16,619 bases of DNA from JACCVL01 sp038233135 (GCA_038233135.1 JBBSMN010000043.1:1-16619); one strand, 5' to 3'. Shown: positions 9,159-16,452, numbered from the stretch's first letter. Notes: generated from the sequence alone by a model not told the origin. A program made the numbers and translations.

Positions 9159-10071
9159 CTTTTTCAACACGGTCTTGTTCCCGCTCTACTGGGTCGTGTC
9201 AGTGGTCCTGATGGGATGGCACTCGCTGTTCAGTCAGGTGTTGCCGGAGGACTCCGGGTGGACGTGGGCGTTGTCCATCATCGGACTGACGCTGGTCGTC
9301 CGCGCCGCGCTGATCCCGCTCTTCGTCAAGCAGATCAAGTCCAGCCGCAACATGCAGATGCTGCAGCCGAAGGTGAAGGACCTGCAGAAGAAGTACGGCC
9401 ACGATCGCGAGCGGCTGGCTCAGGAGACGATGGCGCTCTACAAGGACGCGGGCACCAACCCGTTCGCCTCCTGTCTGCCGATCCTGATGCAGACGCCGAT
9501 CTTCATTGCGTTGTTCCGGGTGCTCAACAAGGCCACCCAGCAGGTCGGTCTGGGTGTCCTCACCGACGCCGATGCCGCGCAGCTGGACCGGGCGTCGTTG
9601 CTGGGCGTGGAGATCTCCAACACCTTCATCACCGCTGGTGGCAACCCGAACATCTACGTCCTGTGCGGCGTCCTGGTCGCCTTGATGACCGCCACCACGT
9701 TCACGACGCAGCGGCAGCTGATGCGCAAGAACATGCCCGAGAGCGCGCTGAGCGGTCCCTATGCTCAACAGCAGAAGCTGTTGCTCTACATCCTCCCGGT
9801 GGCGTTCGGGTTCGGCGGCATCTTCTTCCCCGTGGGCGTGCTGCTGTACTGGTCGACGTCGAACATGTGGACGATGGGGCAGCAGTTCTACGTGATCCGC
9901 AACAACCCGTCGCCGGGCACACCCGCTCACGACGCCAAGGTGGCCCGGGACGTCAAGAAGGGCAAGATCGCACCTGCCCCCGCCATGGAGTCCGCCGCAC
10001 CGGCGGTGATCCAGCCACCTAAGCGGCAGCAGCCCAAGAAGACCAGCCGCAACCAACGCCGTCGGCGCTGA
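9151..10071 (+). CDS. yidC: Membrane protein insertase YidC (Oxa1 family)
   Basis: Inserts and folds inner-membrane proteins with or without SecYEG. The 306-residue protein has the short Gram-positive architecture without the large periplasmic domain. Hydrophobic segments lie at about residues 8-28, 39-59, 106-126, 168-183 and 209-235. Conserved R51 in VVRAALIPLFVKQIKSS is the groove arginine of the family. A basic cytoplasmic coiled region (about 66-100) and a Lys/Arg-rich tail ending NQRRRR fit ribosome contact. The open frame extends upstream to 9070, but ATG at 9151 is chosen because GAGG lies 6 nt upstream and the protein then begins MGDFFNTVLFPLYW. No lipobox is present. Confidence 0.97.
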   Translation: MGDFFNTVLFPLYWVVSVVLMGWHSLFSQVLPEDSGWTWALSIIGLTLVVRAALIPLFVKQIKSSRNMQMLQPKVKDLQKKYGHDRERLAQETMALYKDAGTNPFASCLPILMQTPIFIALFRVLNKATQQVGLGVLTDADAAQLDRASLLGVEISNTFITAGGNPNIYVLCGVLVALMTATTFTTQRQLMRKNMPESALSGPYAQQQKLLLYILPVAFGFGGIFFPVGVLLYWSTSNMWTMGQQFYVIRNNPSPGTPAHDAKVARDVKKGKIAPAPAMESAAPAVIQPPKRQQPKKTSRNQRRRR

Positions 10072-10102
10072 CGCCGGCCCACTGCAGCAAGGGGAGTACC
10101 CG

Positions 10103-10630
10103 ATGACTGACCAGAGCCAGCTGACCGACACGACCGACGGGGCGGTGGCCGAGCCGAGCCGGCCACGCAAGCTGCAGCGTCTGGAGAGTGAGGGTGACGC
10201 TGCGGCAGACTTCCTGGAGGAGCTCCTCGACATCGTCGACCTCGACGGGGACATCGACTTGGACGTCGACAACGACCGGGCGACGGTGTCGGTGGTCGGT
10301 GCTGACCTGTCGCAGCTCGTGGGCAAGCAGGGTGAGGTGCTCGACGCCCTGCAGGAGCTGACCAGGCTTGCGGTGCTCCAGGAGACCGGCGAACGCAGCC
10401 GCCTCATGTTGGATGTGGCAGGGCATCGCGCTCAACGCCGCACCGAGCTGGAGAAGCAGGCAGGTGAGGCCGTCGAAAGCGTCCGGCTCAGCGGCGCGTC
10501 GACGCAGATGAGCCCAATGAACCCGTTCGAACGCAAGGTCGTGCACGACACGGTCGCGGCTGCCGGCCTGCGCAGCGAGTCCGAGGGCGAGGAACCGCAC
10601 CGGTGCGTCGTCGTCCTGCCCAGTGTCTGA
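10103..10630 (+). CDS. khpB: KH/R3H RNA-binding protein KhpB (Jag)
   Basis: A 175-residue RNA-binding protein linked in other bacteria to control of cell elongation and division. An acidic N-terminal segment is followed by a KH-type domain with the GxxG loop GKQG at residues 74-77. The C-terminal R3H domain has R144-x3-H148 in the NPFERKVVHD segment. The full-length Firmicute Jag_N domain is not evident, as is usual in actinobacteria. GGGGAG lies 6 nt before ATG 10103. It is 31 nt downstream of yidC, a standard pairing, and overlaps the upstream-most possible rsmG start by 28 bp. Confidence 0.94.
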   Translation: MTDQSQLTDTTDGAVAEPSRPRKLQRLESEGDAAADFLEELLDIVDLDGDIDLDVDNDRATVSVVGADLSQLVGKQGEVLDALQELTRLAVLQETGERSRLMLDVAGHRAQRRTELEKQAGEAVESVRLSGASTQMSPMNPFERKVVHDTVAAAGLRSESEGEEPHRCVVVLPSV

Positions 10631-11310
10631 TCTTGGGCTTGATCCCGGCCCTGATCCCGGGGCTGATCCTCGACTACGTTTCACGTGAAACATCCGCCGC
10701 CGGCGGCCACGAGCTGGTGGGCGATCGTGCTGACGACCTCGTTCCCTATGCAGAGCTGCTGCAGACCGTCGGCGTCGATCGCGGTCTACTGGGCCCCCGC
10801 GAGGGGCCACGGGTGTGGGAGCGGCACCTGCTGAACTGCGCGGCTGTCGCCGTGGCTGTTCCGCACGGTGCTGACGTCGTCGACGTGGGCTCGGGAGCGG
10901 GCCTGCCCGGGCTGGTGTGGGCGATCCTGCGACCCGACCTTCGGCTGCGGCTGGTGGAGCCGATGCTGCGCCGCACGGTCTTTCTCGACGAGGCGGTCGC
11001 TCTCCTGGGCTTGCCCAACGTCGAGGTGCACCGTGCCAGGGCGCAGGACCTGCCCACAACCCTGGCGGCTGACGTCGTGGTGTCGCGAGCGGTGGCACCG
11101 CTGGAGCGGCTCGCCGGGTGGTGCTTGCCCCTGGTGCGCCCCGGCGGGTCGATGTGGGCCATGAAGGGAGCAACGGTCGAGACCGAGCTCGCCGCCGCTT
11201 TGCCGCTCCTCCAGCGCGCCGGAGCCGATTCAGCCGTAGTTGCCACGTACGGTGAGGGCGTCCTGCAGGAGCCGGCGCGGGTCGTCCAGGTGCGCGTCCG
11301 GTCGAGTTGA
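10603..11310 (+). CDS. rsmG: 16S rRNA (guanine-N7)-methyltransferase RsmG (start uncertain)
   Basis: SAM-dependent methyltransferase that modifies G527 (E. coli numbering) of 16S rRNA; loss gives low-level streptomycin resistance in other bacteria. Family features: PREGPRVWERHLLNC, the SAM-binding VVDVGSGAGLPG at residues 92-103 and VSRAVAPLERL. From GTG 10603 it has 235 residues; GAGGA lies 9 nt upstream and translation would be coupled to khpB. This start adds an unusual hydrophobic leader (about residues 9-23) encoded by a 12-bp repeat, followed by V-S-R-E-T encoded by parS. TTG at 10633 or 10639, or GTG at 10717, are alternatives. The catalytic domain is complete whichever start is used. 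Confidence 0.93.
   Translation: MRRRPAQCLILGLIPALIPGLILDYVSRETSAAGGHELVGDRADDLVPYAELLQTVGVDRGLLGPREGPRVWERHLLNCAAVAVAVPHGADVVDVGSGAGLPGLVWAILRPDLRLRLVEPMLRRTVFLDEAVALLGLPNVEVHRARAQDLPTTLAADVVVSRAVAPLERLAGWCLPLVRPGGSMWAMKGATVETELAAALPLLQRAGADSAVVATYGEGVLQEPARVVQVRVRSS
10626..10673 (+). repeat. four imperfect 12-bp tandem repeats at the khpB-rsmG junction
   Basis: TGATC recurs with an exact 12-bp period (starting at 10628, 10640, 10652 and 10664). The best-preserved units are CTTGATCCCGGC and CCTGATCCCGGG. The array begins at the khpB stop codon and ends 4 bp before the parS site. In the rsmG frame it reads as repeated Leu-Ile-x-x units. Confidence 0.8.
10677..10692. promoter_or_regulatory. 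parS: parS centromere site 1
   Basis: CGTTTCACGTGAAACA matches the bacterial parS consensus TGTTTCACGTGAAACA at 15 of 16 positions; the inner 14 bp are a perfect palindrome. It lies within the extended 5' end of rsmG (V-S-R-E-T) and about 1.7 kb from parB. It is the expected loading site for the ParB clamp. Confidence 0.9.
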
Positions 11311-11323
11311 GCGGAGGCTTGCC

Positions 11324-12355
11324 GTGAGCAGTCTCGGGTGGCCCACGGCCCACACCGACGTGATGCCTGCCGGTCTCGGCTGGCCGGTTCCGGCGCGAGC
11401 GGATGTTTCCCGTGAAACATCGCCCCGTGACACATCTGCCACCGTCGCGGCGTCCCACCGGAGCGCCACACCCATGGCTGCCGAGATCGAGCGACAGGTG
11501 CGCCTGGCGCGGACCCACCGGTCGCAAGGCCCGTTGCCCGTGCCGGCCAGCACGCGCGTGCTGGCCGTGGCGAATCAGAAGGGCGGGGTGGGCAAGACCA
11601 CCACGACGGTGAACATCGCCGCCGCCCTGGCGCAGCTGGGCCAGCAGGTGCTGGTGGTCGACCTCGATCCGCAGGGGAACGCTTCGACAGCGCTCGCCAT
11701 CGACCACGCCGAAGGGACGCCGGGTGTCTACGACGCGGTGGTGGAGGGTAAGCACATCCGTGAGGTCGTGCAGGAGTCGCCAGACCTGCCGGGGCTCTAC
11801 GTGGTGCCGGCCTCCATCGACCTGGCCGGTGCCGAGATCGATCTGGTGTCCTTGGTGGCGCGGGAGTCGCGGTTGCGCCGCGCGCTCAGCACCTACCTGT
11901 CGGAGGTGGAGGGGGACGGCCACCGGTTCGACTACGTGCTGATCGACTGCCCCCCGTCACTGGGGCTGCTCACGGTGAACGCGCTGGTCGCGGCGGTGGA
12001 GATCCTGCTGCCGATCCAGTGCGAGTACTACGCGCTGGAAGGGGTCGGGCAGCTGCTGCGGTCCGTGGACATGGTCAGAGCACACCTCAACCCCGCGCTG
12101 AGCGTCAGCACCGTCGTCCTGACGATGCACGATTCCCGCACCCGGCTGTCGGCCGGCGTTGCCGGGGAGGTACGCAAGCACTTCCCCGAACAGGTGCTGC
12201 GCACTGCCATCCCCCGATCGGTACGCATCTCCGAGGCCCCGAGCCACCAGCAGACGGTCCTCACCTACGACGCGGGCTCACCGGGCGCCTTGTCCTACCT
12301 CGAGGCCGCGCGGGAGATGGCCGCGCGCGCCGACCGTCCCCAAGGAGCAGCATGA
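11324..12355 (+). CDS. parA: Chromosome partitioning ATPase ParA
   Basis: Deviant Walker-type ATPase that forms a gradient on the nucleoid and moves ParB-parS complexes. The 343-residue protein has an extended N-terminal arm of about 75 residues before the ATPase fold, as in other actinobacterial ParA. Walker A KGGVGKTT is at 86-93, DLDPQGN follows at 113-119, and the Walker B segment is YVLIDCPPSLG. The frame is open upstream to 11240, but GTG 11324 is preferred because GGAGG lies 6 nt upstream and it starts 13 nt after the rsmG stop. The arm contains V28-S-R-E-T32, encoded by the second parS site. Overlaps parB by ATGA. Confidence 0.96.
   Translation: MSSLGWPTAHTDVMPAGLGWPVPARADVSRETSPRDTSATVAASHRSATPMAAEIERQVRLARTHRSQGPLPVPASTRVLAVANQKGGVGKTTTTVNIAAALAQLGQQVLVVDLDPQGNASTALAIDHAEGTPGVYDAVVEGKHIREVVQESPDLPGLYVVPASIDLAGAEIDLVSLVARESRLRRALSTYLSEVEGDGHRFDYVLIDCPPSLGLLTVNALVAAVEILLPIQCEYYALEGVGQLLRSVDMVRAHLNPALSVSTVVLTMHDSRTRLSAGVAGEVRKHFPEQVLRTAIPRSVRISEAPSHQQTVLTYDAGSPGALSYLEAAREMAARADRPQGAA
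11404..11419. promoter_or_regulatory. parS: parS centromere site 2 (one mismatch)
   Basis: TGTTTCCCGTGAAACA matches the consensus at 15 of 16 positions, with a central A-to-C change that breaks the perfect palindrome. It lies within the parA 5' coding region, 727 bp from parS site 1, and is translated as V-S-R-E-T. Confidence 0.85.
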
Positions 12356-13350
12356 ACAGCAGGCGCGGACTCGGTCGGGGCCTGGGCGCCCTGATCCCAA
12401 CAGCCCCCGCCCCCGCTGAGGCACCGGCGGGCGCGCAGCACGACACGTCCTTTCCGTGGGGAGCGGCCACGGCCCCCGATCCGCCCGCCGCGGGCGCCGT
12501 GCGGCCCGGCGCGTTCTTCGCCGAGCTCCCGGTGTCCTCGATCCGGGCCAACACCCGACAGCCCCGACAGGTGTTCGACGAGGACGCACTGGCCGAGCTG
12601 GTGGCCTCCATCACCGAGGTCGGCCTGCTTCAGCCGGTCGTCGTACGCCCGGCTGTGGACGAGCCGGCGGCGTACGAGCTCGTGATGGGCGAACGCCGGT
12701 GGCGGGCCGCCCAGCAGGCGGGGCTCACGACGGTCCCCTCCATCGTCCGGGAGACCACCGACGATGCCATGCTGCGCGATGCCCTGCTGGAGAACCTGCA
12801 CCGCGCTCAGCTGAACCCCCTGGAGGAGGGCGCCGCCTACCAGCAGCTGCTTGAGGACTTCGGCTGCACCCATGAGGAGCTCGCCGCCCGACTGGGACGC
12901 TCACGCCCGCAGATCACCAACACGCTGCGGCTGCTGCGTCTGAGTCCGGCGGTTCAGCGGCGGGTGGCAGCCGGGGTGTTGTCGGCCGGTCACGCGCGGG
13001 CACTGGTCGCGGTGGCCGACCCCGCCCGGCAGGATCGCTTGGCGCACCGGGCCGTGGCGGAGCAGATGTCCGTGCGGGCGCTCGAGGAGGCCGCTGCCGT
13101 CGACGACCGGGAAACCTCCGGGGCCGATGCTTCGACGGCGCGGAAACGTCCTGCCGTTCGTCCGGTCGCTCCCGGGCTGGAAGATCTGGCCGGGCGCTTG
13201 TCGGAGCGTTTTGACACTCGTGTCCGGGTGGACCTGGGCAAGCGCAAAGGGCGCATCAGCGTCGAGTTCGCCACCTTGGACGACCTGTCCCGGATCATGG
13301 CCCTGATGGACCCGTCCGCCGAGCCGGCGCCCAGTTCCGTCGTCGAGTGA
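12352..13350 (+). CDS. parB: Chromosome partitioning protein ParB
   Basis: CTP-dependent sliding clamp that loads at parS and condenses the origin region. The 332 residues begin with the typical RRGLGRGLGALIP, which contacts ParA. Box I segment NTRQPRQVF begins at residue 67, the CTP-binding GERRWRA is at 113-119 and ENLHR at 147-151. A helix-turn-helix (about 172-195, EELAARLGRSRPQITNTLRL) recognises parS, and a C-terminal dimerisation domain (from about 272) follows a variable linker. ATG 12352 overlaps the parA stop and has AAGGAG 4 nt upstream. Its stop is only 24 bp from the end of the convergent ddl-like gene, and no terminator is apparent in that gap. Confidence 0.97.
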   Translation: MNSRRGLGRGLGALIPTAPAPAEAPAGAQHDTSFPWGAATAPDPPAAGAVRPGAFFAELPVSSIRANTRQPRQVFDEDALAELVASITEVGLLQPVVVRPAVDEPAAYELVMGERRWRAAQQAGLTTVPSIVRETTDDAMLRDALLENLHRAQLNPLEEGAAYQQLLEDFGCTHEELAARLGRSRPQITNTLRLLRLSPAVQRRVAAGVLSAGHARALVAVADPARQDRLAHRAVAEQMSVRALEEAAAVDDRETSGADASTARKRPAVRPVAPGLEDLAGRLSERFDTRVRVDLGKRKGRISVEFATLDDLSRIMALMDPSAEPAPSSVVE

Positions 13351-13374
13351 CTTAGTCGGCGAGTTCCCTAGTCG

Positions 13375-14400
13375 TCACGTGCGTTTTTCGACATGTGCCT
13401 TTGTCGACATGTCGTTATGTTCCCGGGTCGCTCCGCTGGCCAGCGCGGCGTACACCGTGCCGACGTCCAGCCCGGCCGCCTCGAGGGCCAGCGGCACCAG
13501 CGACGTCTCGGTCACGCCGGGCGCCACGTTCACCTCGAGGAACCACACGTAGCCGACGTCGTCCACGATGAGGTCCGAGCGGGACAGGTGTCGCAGTCCC
13601 AGCGCGCGGTGCACCGTCACTGCGACGTCGGCACAGGACGCCTGAGCCGCGGCGGACAGCTCAGCCGGGACCACGAACTCGGTCGCGCCGGCGGTGTAGC
13701 GGGCGGCGTAGTCATAATCCCCGCTGTCCGGACGCACCTCGACCGGCGGCAGTGCACGCACGCCGCCGCCGCCGTCGTCGAGCACCGTCACTGCGACCTC
13801 GGTGCCGGTGACGAGCTCCTCGATCAACGCCACCGTGTCGTAGGCGAAGCAGCCCACCATGGCACCCGGCAGGTCCGCGTCGGTCCGGACGACGCTGCAT
13901 CCCAGTGCCGAGCCGCCGCGCGCCGGCTTCACCACCCGTGGGAGTCCGAGGCGGCCGCGCACCGCGTCCATGACGGTCGCTGCCCCGAGCTCGCGGAAGG
14001 TCTCGGCCGGCAGGGCCAGCGACCGTGGCGTACCGACGCCCGCCCTGGCCACCAGCGACTTGGCGACCGGCTTGTCGAAGGCAAGCCGACAGGCCTGCGG
14101 GTCCGATCCGACGTACGGGACGCCGACGAGGTCGAGCACCTCGCGCAGCGCACCGTTCTCACCGGCCTCGCCGTGCAGCAGCGGGATCACGCAGTCGGGC
14201 GGGTCGCGGCGCAGGGTGTCCAACAGGTCGACCCCCACATCGAGCACCTGCACGTCGATTCCACGTCGACGCAGCGCCTCCCCCACGCGCCGACCCGACT
14301 GCAAGGACACGTCCCGCTCGTGCGACAGGCCACCCGCCAGGACGACCACGCGGTTGGGCTCCGCTGCCGCCGGTGCCTGCTCGGCCGGGTTCGTGGTCAC
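13375..14400 (-). CDS. D-alanine--D-alanine ligase-like ATP-grasp protein
   Basis: A 341-residue ATP-grasp ligase of the Ddl family, which joins two D-alanines for peptidoglycan. Counterparts of the E. coli DdlB active-site residues are kept: E28 in SHERDVSLQSG, K158 and S164 in KPARGGSALG, R274, D276, E289, N291 and S300 in EVNVAPGVTETS. Departures include A165 where Ddl has a second serine, ENG in place of EDG at 81-83, and NVAPGVT in place of NTSPGMT. It could be the main Ddl, a second paralogue, or a ligase with another D-amino acid substrate. GTG 14400 overlaps the aminotransferase stop (GTGA), so the pair is probably cotranscribed; its frame stays open further upstream only within that gene. 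It converges on parB. Confidence 0.87.
   Translation of the reverse strand: MTTNPAEQAPAAAEPNRVVVLAGGLSHERDVSLQSGRRVGEALRRRGIDVQVLDVGVDLLDTLRRDPPDCVIPLLHGEAGENGALREVLDLVGVPYVGSDPQACRLAFDKPVAKSLVARAGVGTPRSLALPAETFRELGAATVMDAVRGRLGLPRVVKPARGGSALGCSVVRTDADLPGAMVGCFAYDTVALIEELVTGTEVAVTVLDDGGGGVRALPPVEVRPDSGDYDYAARYTAGATEFVVPAELSAAAQASCADVAVTVHRALGLRHLSRSDLIVDDVGYVWFLEVNVAPGVTETSLVPLALEAAGLDVGTVYAALASGATREHNDMSTKAHVEKRT
13388..13412 (-). repeat. short direct repeat at the ddl-like 3' end
   Basis: TCGACATGT occurs at 13388-13396 and 13404-13412; the second copy is part of the palindrome CGACATGTCG (13405-13414). It encodes part of the Lys/His-rich C-terminal tail of the ligase. Function unknown and possibly chance. 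Confidence 0.4.
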
Positions 14401-15713
14401 GACTGGTCCGGCCCGGGGATCTCGTAGGTATGCCTTCCGGTGCGGTCGCCCGCCGCTGTGGCACCGAAGGTCTCGCGCAGCTCCAGCTCGGCGGCGATCA
14501 CGCCGGCGAGGCGTCGGACGCCCTCGCCGATGCGCGCCGGTGTGGGGTAGCAGTAAGACAGGCGCAGGTGCCGGCGGCCGAACCCGTCGGCGTAGAAGGC
14601 GGTGCCCGGCACGTAGGCGACCCGCGCCGTCACCGCGCGGGGCAGCATGGCCTGTGCGTTCAGGCCTGCTGGCAGCGTCAGCCAGACGTAGAAGCCTCCG
14701 TCGGGCCGGGTCCAGTGCGCGGTCGCGGGCAATTGCTCGTGCAGGGCTGCCAGCATGGTGTCGCGGCGTTCGCGGTAGACCTCGCGGAACGACTTGATCT
14801 GGCCGAGCCAGTCGTGCTCGGCAAAGTATGCCGACACCACGGCCTGGGAGAAGGTCGGCGGGCACAGGGTGGCCGACTCCTGCGCCAGCACCAGCTTCTC
14901 GCGCACCGCATGCGGCGCCAGCACCCAGCCGACGCGCAGGCCGGGGGCGAAGGTCTTGGAGAACGAGCCGAGATAGACCACCCGCTCCGACTCGTCGGCA
15001 CGCATGGCCCGCATCGGCTCGCCGGTGAACCCCAGCAGCCCGTACGGGTTGTCCTCGACAAGCAGCACGTCGTGCTCGGCGCAGATGTCGAGGACCTCGG
15101 TCCGGCGCTGGGCACTGAGGGTGACGCCGGCCGGGTTGTGATAGTTGGGCACCGTGTAGACGAGCTTGACCGGTGCGCCGCGTGCGGCCGCCGCGGCAAG
15201 GGCATGGCGCAGGGCCTCGGGCACCAGCCCGTCGACGTCCATCTTCACATGGACGACGTCGCACTCGTAGGCTCGGAAGACCCCCAGTGCCCCCACATAG
15301 CTGGGTGCCTCGCACACCACGGTGTCGCCCGGGTTGCAGAAGATGCGGGTCACGAGGTCGAGCCCCTGCTGGCTGCCCACGGTGACGACGACGTCGTCGG
15401 GGTGCGCCTGGATGCCTTCGAGGGCCATCACCGTGCAGATCTGCTCACGCAGTCGAGGATCGCCCTGCCCCGAGCCGTACTGCAGCGCGGTCGCGCCCTG
15501 CTCGGCGAGCAACCGGGACACCGACTCGCCGAGCGCCGCCAACGGCAGGCCGGCGATCGAGGGCATCCCGCCGGCCAGCGAGACCACCTCGGGGCGGCTG
15601 GCCACCGCGAACAGGGCCCGGATCTCCGACGCGGTCATCCCGTGCGTACGGCTGGCGTAGCGGTCGACGTAGGAGTCCAGTCGGGTGCGGTGCGGCGTCA
15701 CGTCGCCGGCCAT
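14397..15713 (-). CDS. PLP-dependent aminotransferase, class I/II (fold type I)
   Basis: A 438-residue aminotransferase. Seen: N193 and P194 in PNYHNPAG, D221 in VEDNPYG (pairs with the pyridine nitrogen), Y224, the PLP Schiff-base lysine K253 in GSFSKTFAPGLRVGW, and R260 as phosphate or carboxylate ligand. The pattern resembles the 2-aminoadipate/kynurenine/aromatic aminotransferase subgroup (LysN or MocR C-terminal-like). There is no N-terminal GntR helix-turn-helix. The frame is open to 15833, but ATG 15713 is chosen because AAGGGGG lies about 8 nt upstream and homologues begin near this point. It overlaps the ddl-like gene by 4 bp and diverges from the GNAT gene across 97 bp. The substrate cannot be told from sequence by eye. 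Confidence 0.92.
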   Translation of the reverse strand: MAGDVTPHRTRLDSYVDRYASRTHGMTASEIRALFAVASRPEVVSLAGGMPSIAGLPLAALGESVSRLLAEQGATALQYGSGQGDPRLREQICTVMALEGIQAHPDDVVVTVGSQQGLDLVTRIFCNPGDTVVCEAPSYVGALGVFRAYECDVVHVKMDVDGLVPEALRHALAAAAARGAPVKLVYTVPNYHNPAGVTLSAQRRTEVLDICAEHDVLLVEDNPYGLLGFTGEPMRAMRADESERVVYLGSFSKTFAPGLRVGWVLAPHAVREKLVLAQESATLCPPTFSQAVVSAYFAEHDWLGQIKSFREVYRERRDTMLAALHEQLPATAHWTRPDGGFYVWLTLPAGLNAQAMLPRAVTARVAYVPGTAFYADGFGRRHLRLSYCYPTPARIGEGVRRLAGVIAAELELRETFGATAAGDRTGRHTYEIPGPDQS

Positions 15714-15779
15714 TGGCGCCACCCCCTTCGTACGCGCTGTCCGTGCGGAGCGGCACTGTCCCCGCACTGCCGCAGGTCC

Positions 15780-15785
15780 TACGAT
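15780..15785 (+). promoter_or_regulatory. possible -10 box for the GNAT gene
   Basis: TACGAT fits the actinobacterial TAnnnT -10 pattern and lies 26 nt upstream of the GTG start in the divergent intergenic region. No good -35 hexamer is found 17-18 bp upstream, so support is limited. Confidence 0.3.
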
Positions 15786-15810
15786 GCCGTACGGACAGGA
15801 GGTGTCGCTG

Positions 15811-16452
15811 GTGGCCCACCGCAGCATGGCCATGACGGCAGCCGATGTCGCCCGATTGCCGGGCGGCTGTTCCTCATGCCTGCGCTGGGAACGCTTCGTC
15901 GACCACGGCCAGCTCGACGGTGACGGGAGCGGCGTCGTCGCCGCCGCCGATCTGACCGTTGCTAAGCAGCGCTGGTGGGTCGAGGCGTCGTCCAGCGGCT
16001 CGGTGGGTGGCGTCGTTGTTCGCGCCGGCGGGGCAGCCGCTGGCAGTGCACCTCTTGCGGGTTACGCCACCTTCGTCGTCCCGGCGCGGGGGAGCGGCGC
16101 GGCGCTCAACGTGCTCGGCCTGCACGTCGACCAGGGGTGCCGCGGAGTCGGTCTCGGCCGGGTGCTGGTCCTCGCGGTGGCGCGGGAGGCGTTGCGGCGT
16201 CCGCGGTTGCGTGCGGTGGAGGCGATGGCTGCTCGGACGCCGCTGAGCCCCTGTTTGGTGCCCCTCGACTTCTGGCTGGCGTGCGGGTTCTTGGTGGTCC
16301 GTGACCACCCGACCACGCCCCGGGTGCGGCTGGACCCCCGTGGTCTGGCGTCGTGGCGTTCGGAGGTCGAGGGCGCCGTGGAGCAGGCCTGGGAGCGCCT
16401 GCGGGGGGCGGTGCGACCTGCACCGCCCCCACGGCCAGCGCTCAGGCGTTGA
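15811..16452 (+). CDS. GNAT-family N-acetyltransferase with N-terminal CxxC
   Basis: A 213-residue protein of the GNAT fold, whose members transfer acetyl from acetyl-CoA to an amine. The acetyl-CoA loop is RGVGLGR at residues 111-117, preceded by the beta-strand LNVLGLHVD, and the FWLACGF segment at 154-160 is the usual C-terminal GNAT element. The N-terminus has C20-S-S-C23 followed by LRWE. Start: GTG 15811 is preferred because a perfect AGGAGG lies 8 nt upstream; ATG 15784 and the upstream open frame to 15685 are less likely. Substrate unknown. Its stop overlaps the end of the convergent trxA by 11 bp, and its last 15 residues are Pro/Arg-rich. Confidence 0.87.
   Translation: MAHRSMAMTAADVARLPGGCSSCLRWERFVDHGQLDGDGSGVVAAADLTVAKQRWWVEASSSGSVGGVVVRAGGAAAGSAPLAGYATFVVPARGSGAALNVLGLHVDQGCRGVGLGRVLVLAVAREALRRPRLRAVEAMAARTPLSPCLVPLDFWLACGFLVVRDHPTTPRVRLDPRGLASWRSEVEGAVEQAWERLRGAVRPAPPPRPALRR

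Noticed and set aside
8150..9170. Minus-strand open frames across the rpmH-rnpA-yidD region
   Set aside because: They are Arg-rich with no domain, and rpmH, rnpA and yidD are unmistakable on the plus strand.
9199..10407. Minus-strand open frame (402 codons) antisense to yidC and khpB
   Set aside because: No motif or ribosome binding site, and it mirrors yidC, whose membrane segments and conserved residues are clear.
10019..11923. Long minus-strand open frame (634 codons) across khpB, rsmG and parA
   Set aside because: It spans three well-supported plus-strand genes, is Arg/Pro/Ala-rich low-complexity sequence and has no domain. It is a GC-rich shadow.
13351..13390. Terminator between parB and the convergent ddl-like gene
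   Set aside because: A 5-bp GTGAC/GTCAC pairing and a nearby T-run exist, but the stem is too short and the loop too long for a supported intrinsic terminator.
14401..15315. N-terminal extension of the ddl-like frame, suggesting a fusion protein
   Set aside because: The frame is open upstream, but the extra residues are the aminotransferase gene read out of frame. The GTG at 14400 gives a normal Ddl length and N-terminus.
14025..15923. Long plus-strand open frame (632 codons) antisense to ddl-like and aminotransferase genes
   Set aside because: It covers two genes with intact catalytic motifs on the other strand and shows no recognisable family.
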